The notes under the pieces: model-generated
What the model saw: the letters and a program-made list of their open reading frames with translations, nothing else
Told to the model about the DNA's origin: nothing
Databases searched by the model: none
Translations under genes and position numbers: made by a program
NCBI GenBank assembly: GCA_001931875.2
Contig: MSJH02000817.1
Location: forward strand, 186,001-250,000
DNA length: 64,000 nucleotides
Reading direction: 5' to 3'
Source: Byssochlamys sp. IMV 00236
Taxonomy: Eukaryota; Ascomycota; Eurotiomycetes; Eurotiales; Thermoascaceae
Part shown: one piece after another, positions 22,215-33,486 of the stretch
Layout: every line of letters starts with the position of its first letter
Position numbering within the stretch: the stretch's first letter is position 1

Positions 22215-25200
22215 ATGGCGAACGCAACTGCCTTGCCTGTTGGCACCTTCAATGTGGATGGTAGTGGTATTGCAAGATACTCATTCACCATCAGCGTACC
22301 CCAGGGTATCTCAGCCACCAGCACTCCCCAAATCTCGCTCGAGTATTGCCAAGGTGCCCCAAATGCCATCCTAGGGACTGGGTGGTCTCTTGGGGGCTTG
22401 TCAACAATTCGCCGCCAAGTCGCAAGTTTGGCCTTGAACAGTATCAATGCACAGAAAGACTACGATCGTACAGTACCGCGGCTGGCTTTGGACGGCAGCG
22501 AGCTGTTGCTGATCCAAGGTGATCATTACCACTCCCCAGACGCCGTGTATCGACAAGAGATTGATAGTCACGGAGAGACTGTTTACGCCACTCCATCTGG
22601 TTTCACCGTTCGAGACACTCTCGGGGCTCGCAAAGAATACCAAGCTATTCCCTCCTCTGATCCTTCTGTACAGGCTACTGAGTGGCGCATGCGAAGGCAA
22701 ATCGACCGATATGGCAATTTCATCGAGTTCAACTATGAAAGTCTACCGGGTGACAATTCTTCCTATCTCACCAGCGTCATATACACATCCAACGAAAGGA
22801 CCGGTCTGGCTGGTACCCGACTGATACTATTGGAGTACTCCCCAAGGGAGGATCTCATTGTGCACGCATCCTATGGTGATAAGATTACCTCCGCCTATCG
22901 CCTAGCACGTATTCGTGTTGCAATGGGCACTCTAGACCAGTTCGTGGTAATCCGTTCTTATGAAATGGAATATATTTACTCCCCGAGCTCTGGATCTTCT
23001 TTGTTGCAATCGATTACCGAAGTCACTGGCACGGGGACGCGCTTGATTCCAACTCTATTTGAATATACCGCTTCTTCTGAACAAAATGAAAGCTTCTCCA
23101 ACCAGGAAAAGGAGTCTACTACCTTAACCGAGACGACTCACAACGTCACGCTTCTTACTTTGAACGTGAGTGGGCGATCTCTGGGAGATCTAGGCTGTAT
23201 TTGCTATGATTCGGACACGGGGAATTTCAGCATAAAGACATATCTGGCGCAACGTCGCAAAGTGACGCAGAAAGACCAGCCTCCTACCATCGAGTGGTCG
23301 CCATCGGAAGGGCCTGGTGCTGAAGCTATTCTTCCACCCACTGCCATGGGCAAGACCACACCTACGTTTCTATCGGGAGATTTGAACGGGGACGGGCTCA
23401 CGGATCTGATTGTCCCCTTCGAGGACACGAATGGCAATCTGTCCTTCTCAATATCCTCCTCGACAGGTAGCGGATACGAGCACTACACGCTGAAACCGAC
23501 AGACTGCAGCTGGCACCCTGACTCTCGTTTCCTATCTTTAGACCTGACGGGTAATGGCTGCACAGACATTTTGCAGATTTACCCGCACGCTGAAAAGCTG
23601 CATTTTCGGGTATTCACCGCTATTAATGAAGGTGGACAAACTACGCTCGCAAATCCCATTGAGACGAAGACTACATTTGACTTTTCACACACAGTTGATT
23701 GGTTGCAGATGACCACTCGTCGTGATGGATCGCATAGTCTTGTCCGTGTCTGGGCTGATGATAACGGGGTGGGTGTCAATCACTTGAGAGCCACCACGTT
23801 CACGTTGCCATCGAAATCCATCGATGTGTCTCAGGGGACTCTGATTCCTTCATCAGATATGTCGCTTGGCGAGTTCGACATCGACCAGACCCCGGGGATC
23901 ACCGTCCTTCCTTGCGATATCAACGGCGATGGTGTAGAAGACCTCGTCGTATCTCTCGTCGAGACAGAAGATAGGGGCACAGAGACAGCCATTCGCATGG
24001 TCTTTACCACATTCCTAAACGATGGTGTGGGCAGCTTCACCCAGCAAGGTGAACCCCAGGTTTATTCTCACGTCACTGACTCGGGCCATGCACCATCGGG
24101 CACGGGGAAAATGTATGTCACGGACGTTCGAGGTACCAATTATCCATCCGTCGCATATGTGTACCAGGAACTTCACAGCGGCAACTATGTCTCGTTGATA
24201 TCCCAAGGTTCATCGTCCGGCCTGGTCAGGCCCCCAAAGTGGTATCACATCGCTGAGCAGAGTCAACTGCCCATTGGAAAGCCGGAGTTGCTACCAGCCG
24301 ATCTCAATGGAAGCTCTTTGGCCGACTGGCTTTTCTACAGTATCGTCAATGATGAGGTTACCGTCCATCCTATCTACAATACGGGAAAAGTCTGTGAGGA
24401 CTTCCTTTCGTCGGTTCGTAACCCCGTGGGTTTGTCCACATCTTTTTCTTATGCTCCCATGACCAATGCCGACGTCTATGAGCCCACTCCGCTGTTACCT
24501 CACAGTAACATATCCGTCAAGCGAGGCGCACACGTCGTGAAGGGAACGCCTAGCTACGTTGTCTCCGAGATTCGCAGTATCAACGATTCATCTATCAACA
24601 GCATTCCGTATCATGATGTCATTCAGAAGAAATATTACGGAGCCCGAGTCAACCCTAGAGGCAATGGCTGGGAGGGCTTCTCGCGCATCTCGAGCTACTA
24701 CCCTCTGAGCAATGATACAAGGATCGATCACTATAAACAGTCTTGGCCATTGACGGGATGCAAATGGAAGACTGATCAAGTCCAAGGCCGTGAGCAGGAA
24801 GGTATGCTGCTGCAGTCGACACAGATCACTTATGAAGAAAGATCGCAGGGGCTGGGAGGCAAGCAGATTTACCGGGTGAACAAGACTGCTGAAGTCCATA
24901 CTCTGATGGACGGGGGATTGCCTGCGCGAACATTCAATCGCACCTATGAGTATGATTCCGAAGGAAACGTTCTGCTCGAATGCTCAAAAGAACTCGATGA
25001 GCACACTCTGTGGACGAGATACGACTATACCGCTATTGGATCCTCAACCGGCCTCCCCATTTCCAAAAAGGTGTCCACCAAGAGGTCCAATACCAACATG
25101 CAGTCATTTGAAGAGGGTGACCTGAGGTTGTCGCTTTTCGAGTACGACTCTCAGCAGGGAACAGTGTGCACCGCTCGAGAGTGGCTATCAGACCATTCAT

Positions 25201-28200
25201 GCTTTTCCCAGCAGAGCTTCGAGTACGACATGTACGGCAACGAAGTTTTCAACAAACGGCCGTCTGGGTTGGAAGTTCGAACTGAGTACGATACCGTGTT
25301 CCATTGCTATCCTGTCAAGATCCATGAAACGGGGCCTGGTGTGAACCATGTCCGTCTGGCAGGATATGACGCCCTTTTCGGCCACGAGGTGGCTTGCCGG
25401 GAGAAAAATGGTGCTATCAAGATCAACGAGTTCGATGCCTCCGGTCGCTTGCTCCGCTCTGCCAGCGCCGGGGCTGAAACAATCTCCCAGAAACCTGCAC
25501 AGGCTACGTTGCCGGTCTCCCACTTCATTGCTGAGTCCGAGTTAACGAGCCTCATGTTGACTGCGCAAGTTTGTCCTAATCAATCTCTGCAATATGATCG
25601 GCTTGAAACTCCTTCCAACTCACAGTACTTACGTACCACCACCATCACTCATTTCCAAGAAGGGACCGAAGGACAGTATACCCGAGAAGAAGCAGTGGAC
25701 TGCACTGGACGCGTATGCAAGCAGCGCGAACAACATGGAAGTTCCCTGCCCGTATGGAAACATTTCGAGTATGATGCTCAAGGCTATCTCACAGCCCAAA
25801 GTCTGCCACAACAGCGAGTCGACAACGGTTCGTCTGATTGGGATTGGAATCCGGCCTCCGATCAGCAGATTCGATGCCATTATGATTGCCTGAAGCGGCC
25901 CGTCAGCATCACCAAACCTTGTCACCGGCAAAGTGACAATGCCATCGTTGTCACCCGCAACATATATCGGAAAGGAGGATCCCATGTTGAACATGTTGTG
26001 GAAAGAGTTCCGTCTGCTATTGAGGAGGGACAGTTGCCAGCTGTCACTGTTCTTTCCAGAACTGAGAGCTTCTTTACTCATATCAACGGGAACGAAACTC
26101 TGAGCGCCAAGATAAATGAAAAGGGTGAACGCACTGAATTCACGCACGATGCTATGGGCAGATTGGTGACCGCCACAGACGCAGCAGGCAAAACAGAAAC
26201 TCGAAGCTACAATACTACAGGAAAGATCTTGCAGACCCACGATGCATACCAAAACGTGGTCATCCGCACATACAACCCTTCCGGTGATATGGTTAGTGAG
26301 CGAAACAGCATGGGTGAAGTCGCAACTCACGACTACGATGCCAAAGGGCGCCGCATTAAGTCGGTAGCTGCAAATGGTCGCCAGATCCTATATGAATATG
26401 ATCGGGCTTGCAGCGACAGCCTCTCTCGCGTAACCCTTGCAGCATCATCTGATAGCCCGACCAATGATGCGACTTACGAATATCGATATGACTCCCAGGG
26501 ACGCCTGACAAGATCGGTCCTTTGCACTGGTCAAGATGAGACGTTTTCCGTGGATCTATCCTATGATTGGCAGGGTCAGATCATTTCCCGTCGCTTCTTC
26601 GACGGCTCATTATTGAAGATCGACCATCAGGGAAGTCGAGTCGGACGGATTGCATTTTCCGGTGAAGAATGGAACGTAGAAACCAAGATTCAGAGCTACA
26701 ATGCGTTTGAGAAGCCTGAACAGTGGTCTATTCATGGTTCCGGGCTGAAGGATTTCCAGGGAACGATGCAAGCCGATCAGATCGGATTCCCGCTCATGAA
26801 TTCACTGCGGAATTCAGACGCATCTCTGGTCCAGAACCACTTCATCTATAATGACCTTGACCAATTGAGCCGACTCCACGAGTTTATTTCGGGAAGAACC
26901 GCGGACTACTCCTACGAGGGTGGTCGTCTGGTCTCCTCTAAAGGGCAGACAGGACCATTGACCCAGTACGCCTACGATCTATCTGGTAACATCACTCAGA
27001 AAGGGACTACGGTTTTGCACCATAGCCCTGGATGGATTGAGGGGACAGACGGCGACCAGTCCATTGTTCGAGTCCAATACGACGAGGCCGGTCGGATGAT
27101 CTCGCGCGAGCTGCCGCAGCAGTCCAAGGCCCATTCCTTTTCGTACGATGGATTTGGGAACATCGCTACCATCACAGACACCATAAAGGGAAATACGAGC
27201 CATATTCTTTCTGATGGTCAAGGCAATACTCTCATCCGCACCTTGGCAGATGGATCCCGTGAAATCCAATTTACTCGCGAGCTCAGCGTGTTGATCCGTC
27301 CAGATCGATCGCGACAGATTCGTCGCCGGATGTTTGGTGCAGAAAAGAAGCTACTGGCCACAATTACGACCGAGATGATGCCTGAAGAGCACGCGAAGTC
27401 TACTCATATTGTTCGAGTAGCATTCACGGATGCTAAAGGGAATGTAACACATCTATTCGGTGGCGACGGAAAGCGCTGCCACAGTATGGAATACGATGAC
27501 TTTGGAAACCTATCCCCTTCTGATGCTCCTTTGTCATCAACATACGAGGCCAACGCTGTCGACGCCGATACATGCTTGATTGACTTTGGTGCACGCTGGT
27601 ACGATCCACTGCTCGGTCGTTTTGCGACTCCAGACGACATATTGGATGAGAAATCACTGTCAAACGTAGACGGCATCAATCGATATGCATTCGAAAACAA
27701 TGACCCGATCAACCACATCGATCCTACGGGTCACTGGGGCGCAGATTTCTGGGGTGGTCTACTTCTGGGTCTGACTCTATTGGCAGTCGGTGTAACGATT
27801 ATGGCCACGGGGGGCGCTAGTATTGGGCTCGCAGCGTAAGCATCCAACTCACATATCCTATTTACCCATCAGCCTTCCCTCTAACTTGTATTTGTTGCAG
27901 GCTCTCGGGTGCTTTGTTCAGCGGCGGACTAGCTGCGGTGCAATATTCATGGGAAAATCGGGACGAAAAAGACTCGGGCAAATTCTGGGCAGGCTACGGG
28001 GCTACTTTGGCAGTATCGTTAATCACAGGAGCAGCTTCGGGGGCGTTTGGTGCCTACATATCATCTTCAGCATCGCTGACAACGAGCTGCAGCCGACTAT
28101 TTGCCAAAGGTGCAGTCGAAGCCATCAACAAGCCTGGGAAAATCCTAGCCACGTTCGTCATTGTGGCATCCAAAACACTTGTCAGCGGTCTCACCGGAGC

Positions 28201-28546
28201 TGTCGTTCAGATGGGCAAGAACCTCGTCCAACGTGAAATTTACGGAGCAAAGGTTGGTCTGTGGGATGGAGTTGGCTCTGCAGGTCTAATCGGACTTCGT
28301 AACGGCGCGCTTTCAGCACTGGGTAACTCGTACTGGACTTGGAAGGGACAGGATCAACTCAATCGTGTCACCGCAACAGTCAAGGGAACTTTTGAGTATG
28401 ATTGTGTGAATCTGAACGTCTACGATGAAGACTTTAATCATGTCTTCAAGGTGTTTGGATATGGAAATCCGGTGGGACAAAACGTGTCGGCACAGGCTGG
28501 GAAGTCATTTGCCAACGTAAACTGGGAGAATCCTTTTGGTCGATAG
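22215..28546 (+). CDS. SpvB/FG-GAP/RHS (YD-repeat) protein, Tc-toxin B/C-like
   Basis: This is a 2,088-residue protein in two exons, 22215-27835 and 27901-28546. The N-terminus (GSGIARYSFTISVPQG, later LGTGWSLGGLSTIRR) matches the SpvB domain of bacterial Tc-toxin TcB proteins. FG-GAP/VCBS blades follow (GDLNGDGLTDLIVP, CDINGDGVEDLVVS). From about residue 900 onward come many RHS/YD repeats (YDAQGYLTAQ, YDSQGRLTRS, YDEAGRMISREL), ending in the RHS-associated core RWYDPLLGRFATPDD, NRYAFENNDPINHIDPTGH. In bacteria this core closes a shell around a variable C-terminal effector. Here about 240 residues follow, with a glycine-rich hydrophobic stretch and no recognised catalytic motif. The single 65-nt intron lies just after the core. 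There is no signal peptide. Bacterial ancestry is very likely; the fungal role is unknown. Confidence 0.92.
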
Positions 28547-29570
28547 TTTCACTGTCAGGTTAATCCCATATCAATTTCACTTGGTTATTAGTGACCACCA
28601 TCAGTCGTATTTATATCTCAGAGCTGCGCTAAGTATCTTGTGGGTTATGGGTGGGCGTCAGCGAAAAGGGGGACGAGGAACACACTGCCCGCATGTACTC
28701 ACACAGACCAGAGCACTTATAAGTACAATATAATTGATACGTCCAGATCTCAGGGCTTTTTCTATAGACATTTTCACGTCTTAAATCTCATATCTTATAT
28801 CTCAGTTTGGCGCCGGTCCTCGTTAACAAATTGATGCCAAACTGACAGTTCCGCATACATTCAGTCTCAACGTTTCAGATCATCCCATGCTGAAAGCTTT
28901 ATAACTACAATTTGGTTAGAGTCACTTGCGACGAAACTGGTGCCTACTGAAGTTCTAGTTTGTAGCGATACCGGGAGCAGTCACGAGAGGGTACCTCAAC
29001 TCGACAGCCTTAGGAGGTCGAGAATATGATTTATATAATACGCTAAGCGCCCATATATACTGGAACTGTAGAGGTTATATATTTGGAATAAAACATGCAA
29101 TTATCACGGGTTATACTTCAATAAGTAATTACACCCAGCTGTTCTCTGAACGCTTTGCTCGATAACACAGTGAAGATAATTAAGGCGCATGAGTTAAATC
29201 CTCGAGGGATTCATGTAATAAGACTCAAATAGCTATCACTACCAATGGAAAAAAAACTCTAGGATATATAACTTGGGGTGTGGAAAATAGAGCATCATCC
29301 AGTCCGATCTAACACTGACGACCTGTACAATGCTGGATAGAGCCACGGCGTAGCCTCGCCATCGTGAGAGCAAAGATGAAGGAGACACGGTTGATGGCAA
29401 AAGTACCTTCCATTCACAGTAGAAGGTTGACAGTGCATTCCTTCCTTACCTGGGTGGGTGATACAGTTTGCCCGTGAAGGTAGTTGCGCTGGCGGTTATG
29501 GCCACCTGTCTTCTACCTAGTACTTCCATTATGGTACTCAGGTACCCCCCGGACTTGGGAAACTTCTTAA
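28547..29570. other. Spacer downstream of the RHS gene, no gene seen
   Basis: About 1 kb of moderately AT-rich sequence has short broken frames only. No promoter, RNA gene or repeat could be supported. Confidence 0.5.
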
Positions 29571-29574
29571 GCTA

Positions 29575-29805
29575 CATACTACTCTCGCAAATCCTATCGA
29601 GACAAAGACTCCTTTTCACTCTTCACTTTTCACTTTTCATATACACTTGATTAGTTTTCAGATTACACACTTATCATGATGGATTGTATAATCTATTCTG
29701 TGTCTGGGTCGATGACGATGGAATGGGTTCCAGTCACTTTGAGGGCCGCCACATTCACATTGCCATCGAAATCCATCGACTTTGGTGAATCCAACATCAA
29801 AACTA
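29575..29805 (+). pseudogene. Relic fragment of a second RHS/Tc-like gene
   Basis: This stretch is visibly similar to positions about 23,640-23,890 of the RHS gene, in the same orientation. Shared words include CTCGCAAATCC, GTGTCTGGG, and a near-exact run around TTGCCATCGAAATCCATCGA (29,760-29,780 against 23,807-23,826). The middle is shortened and scrambled, and the reading frame is broken. It corresponds to the FG-GAP part of the protein. It is most simply a decayed duplicate, or the remains of another family member. Confidence 0.75.
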
Positions 29806-29894
29806 TCATCAACAGGGGGCCTCCCCCATCAATGGGTCTGCATACTTAAAGGGAAGAATTATCCCTCTCCCCTCTCCCTCGATCAGGGCTCTTC

Positions 29895-29920
29895 AAAAAA
29901 AAAAAAAAAAAAAAAAAAAA
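29895..29920. repeat. Poly(A) tract, 26 bp
   Basis: This is an uninterrupted run of 26 A residues about 90 bp after the RHS relic. It may be a retroposition tail or a simple homopolymer. It does not follow an mRNA 3' end that I recognise. Confidence 0.8.
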
Positions 29921-30184
29921 GGCGTGAGTAGTACATCTGCCTTTGTTACTACTGCTTGTTTCTAATAATGCGCACACTCCAAGGTTCATAGAGGTGCGCC
30001 GCTATGAGCCACGGAATGTTGGTAGAGCAGACGACTTTCGGATTTTCAAAATTATCTGCATCTCGCAAGACTATGAGTTATACGTCTTCCGCCCGACTCC
30101 GGGCACAGGGCCACCAAGGGCACCGCGCCAGGCAGCCCCTCCGCCGGGCAATGATTCTGTCCACCGCTGGGCAATATCCTGTCC

Positions 30185-30765
30185 TCCAAGAAAAGTACGT
30201 TGATAATCTGAAAGAAAAACGTTAGAGCTAATGTATAGAAGGAAAAGATCTGCGTCCTGCCCGCCGGCCCTTGTCCTCCTCCCCCTCCCGAGGATGACCC
30301 TCCTCCCCCGCCCGCCGACGGCCCGCCGGCCCAAAAGAAAAGTCCGTTAATAACCAAACTATATCCGAAAGAAAAACATTCTAACAGGAATTTAGAGAGG
30401 GCCAAGTGCTCCCACTGTGGAAACCTCTCCCACAATGGGGACTGCTGGGCGGCGTGCTCGGCCTGCGGCCGCCGCCATCGGCCGGGCAGCTGCCCCCCAC
30501 GCCGCCCCCCCGCGCCGACGACCCCCCCGCCCCTCCGGTGGATGACCCTCCCCCCAAGAAAAGTACGTTAATAACCAAACTATATCTGAAGGGAAAACAT
30601 TATAACAGGAATTTAGAGCGAGCCAAGTGCTCGGAGTGTGGGAATCTTTCCCACACTGGGGACTGCTGGGCCGTGTGCTCGGCCTGGCCGCCATCGGCCG
30701 GGCAGCTGCTGCCCACCGCGCCGCCCCACCGACCCCGCCGCATCTTCCGGCCGGGACAGTCCTGA
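30185..30765 (+). repeat. Tandem zinc-knuckle-coding units with GC-rich linkers
   Basis: Two clear copies and one partial copy of a unit of about 210 bp lie in tandem. Each has an AT-rich half (AAGAAAAGTACGTTAATAACC to CAGGAATTTAGAG) and a very GC-rich half. The full copies encode AKCSHCGNLSHNGDCWAACS and AKCSECGNLSHTGDCWAVCS, a Cys/His pattern like a CCHC zinc knuckle but with three residues before the last Cys. The linkers encode Pro/Arg-rich low complexity. The AT-rich half has intron-like ends (GTACGT...AACAG), so exon duplication is possible, but splicing does not give one common frame across copies. The whole is probably a decayed or misassembled nucleic-acid-binding gene. Confidence 0.5.
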
Positions 30766-30899
30766 GCTATGGAAACCATTTCCATTACTATCAATATTGA
30801 TAGAAAATTATAAATTTTCTTATATTGTATGTATTGGTGGAAGCATACAGAAGCAGCACGAGAAAGGAGGAAAGACTGGTGCCACTGGTGCTCTCCCAA

Positions 30900-31115
30900 A
30901 TGCAGACTGAATTCTGGATCTTCTGTAACCGAAGAGTAGTTTCTTACCTTCGGGGTTCTTTGAGCCTCCAAGAGTTGTGACCGCGTTTACGTTCAAGAAA
31001 GGCAAACGAAATCCTTAACCAGATAGCTCCTTTCCAGTCGTATATTGAGCATATCGAACAAGGAAAGAAAGGCGTGCCGTCGTTTATAAACGGTGGGATA
31101 GATTAGGAGTTTCCA
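30900..31115 (+). pseudogene. Decayed copy of the PD-(D/E)XK-like gene at 34.3 kb
   Basis: Positions 30,908-31,115 match 34,444-34,660 closely: GAATTCTGGATCTTCTGTAA, GATAGCTCCTTTC, GAGCATAT and ACAAGGAAA runs occur in the same order. The copy has an in-frame TAG where the intact gene reads GAG CAG, plus small indels. It is a truncated duplicate of residues about 37-110. Confidence 0.8.
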
Positions 31116-31117
31116 CT

Positions 31118-32510
31118 ATGTGTCGAGGCTCCCTGGCAGTTTTATATCAGAGATACTATAGATCTCCTTTCCCTAACCGTATAATAACCCAGCCTAAAGC
31201 TGAACGTGGCAGGCGATTGCGATTGTCTGCAGGTCCTAGGAACGAAGCAAAGCCATTCTTAATCCTATTTCTAGCTAACGCGCATATATCATTCGATCAA
31301 TTAGAGTTCATTGCCTCCAAGGAGCCATACCAGGACTCGAGCTCTCCACGAAACAGACACATCGTTATATCTCTAGACTTTTGGCACGACCTGTCCTGGG
31401 GCCGCTTGGGCCGTGACAGATAGTGTACGTATTTAAACGGCACGTACTTGTGAGGAGCCTATCGAAGCTAACGGATAATAGCTTCATAAATAGTGCCCCA
31501 TCAATCAGTGGCCGGGAAAGACCCTGGCTCTCTGAATAGCCTAATAAGCGAAAAGGTGATAACTAAGATAGCATTCGAGTACACTGAATCTGAACCAACC
31601 TGTTGCTGGGGCTCTGAAATACCAGAAAGTATACTATGCTATCAATGGATAAAGCTGGATCTTGACCCTCCTCAGAAAAGACTAGCCCCCGTTTATCTTC
31701 TGTTGATTGCAGAGGTGTCCTAACTCCATATTAGGCGTTACCGGAAGACCTTGTCACCGATACCTTAGCTGTACGCATGACCATTTAATGAGAGTTCTGG
31801 AATCGAAGATTGGGGGCTGCATTTGGCACTATAGCATGGGAATGCATACGTTGTGACTGTTCCCGCCGTCTGGGCCGATGCTACAAAGGCTAAGACCAAC
31901 TCATTGGCCTCCGCGAGGACCCAAGAATAATTAAGCTATTACACCTTATCTAACTACTCTTTCCTCTCATTAATCAATTGCTTCGAATCCGCCACGTCTA
32001 AGTCAGATGATCTGCAAATAGCTCTGCTTCTATATAACCCATTATCTATCATATGAAGTCCAATTCCATATAGATCCTCGTGCGTACTCATCTGTTTAGT
32101 CATTCGAGCTCAACAGCACTTCCTACGGCTTTGGCCGCGCCGCCATAGAAGCTCTGGTATCCTTGATTTCAGGAGCCCCTAGATACCCCTCCTCAGGACA
32201 GTCTCCTGTCCACTAGCCATTTGCTCGGTTATCCCAGAAGTTAGTTAGCTACCTATAGACGATACCTAATCAAGCATCCAGCAAGTTCAAGATTGATCAC
32301 CGTAGAGCGCTAGGATCGGGATTGGATCGTTTTCCTAACTTCAGCGTCGTACGAAATCGGGGTCTGTTAAATCTCGCAGTTGCATTATCAGATTCTTGGA
32401 GGGAAGCATCGCCAACATACACCGTCTAGCTCTGCGCTGGAACTGACTGGAGAGATTTTGCAATTTTTCAATTTAGCAAATAATACACGTAGCGATAACT
32501 CAGACAGTAT
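31118..32510. other. Relic-rich region without an intact gene
   Basis: Two protein-like open stretches appear on the plus strand. One is 31118-31423 (ends SLDFWHDLSWGRLGRDR); the other is 31493-31723 (contains AGKDPGSLNSLISEKVITK and SEIPESILCYQWIKLDLD). They are separated by stops and cannot be joined by convincing splice sites. They look like remains of one gene of unknown family. From 31740 to 32510 I see nothing coding. Confidence 0.3.
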
Positions 32511-33486
32511 TCATCGCACGACTAAAGTGCTTGTAGATGATGCGATAAGATAGCTAGTCATATAACGAAGGAAGAGAGACACTGTTGCCTCAGTCTCACA
32601 AAAGTTCACCAGTGGTGAGTATTGCAGCACCAATTTCTGTCCGTCGTGATGAGCTTGGATAATTCTTCCTTTTTCCTCAGCAAAGTAGGACATGAGGAGA
32701 CACTAGATTAATTAGCATTAATTGTATCAAGTCGACTCACTAACTTACTGGTTTAGTATCCTCAGATGGAGATGACTCCAACTTAAAATCATCTTTCAGT
32801 ATATTTAGAACACAAAGGACCTCGCCTCTGGAAAGGCATGTATCTTCCTCCCTTGAACAATTGTGAACAGAAACGATACTATGCGACGAAGTGCTGTTAA
32901 CCGGATGAGTGAACATTTCCCATTCCGTTGTACCCAGTCGATGGAATTCTTGATGGTTTTCCGGATTGTACCTTTTAAGAAGATAGTCAGCTACCTGGAC
33001 GATTCTTATATGAAATAGGAGCTCAAGCAAATATGCATACGAGTAATCAATAGGTACAGTCTCCTCAAGAGATAACAGCTCGTGAGGAAGACCATCGCGC
33101 ATCGCTTCAAGGTGTCTCTCGACGAAGTCACTCAGCCAGCATGCGTGCTGCAAGAAGTCCAGGTCTTCGAAGTCACGGAGCTCGCAAAAATATTGAAAAT
33201 CGAATTCTTCATAGTTTGGGCCTCCTATAAATCTATTATCTAGATCATTTGCACGGAGGGGATAATCAGTCAATAAAGTTTTCGAAAATTGAGGCAGGAA
33301 GAAGCATGGTTCAAATCCCAGGATGCCCTCCTCATCAAGCTCGACCTTCACTGCGTGGATTCCCAGCTGATAAAGTTCATCAATTTCAAAATGAGGAGCA
33401 TCGCGTTCTGAGAGAATCGAGAATACTCGAGAAGCATGATTGCGGACGTTTGCAATTCGGTCGTTTATAGTCTCCCTTGTATGCAT
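32511..33486 (-). CDS. Hypothetical protein, two exons
   Basis: This is a 309-residue protein from exons 32749-33486 and 32511-32702. The GTAAGT donor and CTAG acceptor join DTKP with CLLMSYFAEEKG in frame. It starts MHTRETINDRIANVRNHA. It is acidic and largely helical in appearance, with many aromatic residues (NYEEFDFQYFCELRDFEDLDF), no signal peptide and no transmembrane segment. No family was recognised. The intact frame over two exons, with good splice signals, argues that it is a real gene despite the relic-rich surroundings. Confidence 0.65.

Noticed and set aside
29895..29920. Poly(A) tract as proof that the RHS relic is a retroposed copy
   Set aside because: The relic matches the middle of the gene, not its 3' end, so a processed-transcript origin is not supported.
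30010..30080. Possible tRNA on the plus strand (TTGGTAGAGCA D-arm-like)
   Set aside because: No T-loop GTTCRA sequence and no acceptor pairing were found at the required distance.
30052..30694. Minus-strand Gly/Pro-rich open frames over the GC-rich region
   Set aside because: They arise from GC-rich low complexity. The plus strand carries the recognisable Cys/His knuckles.
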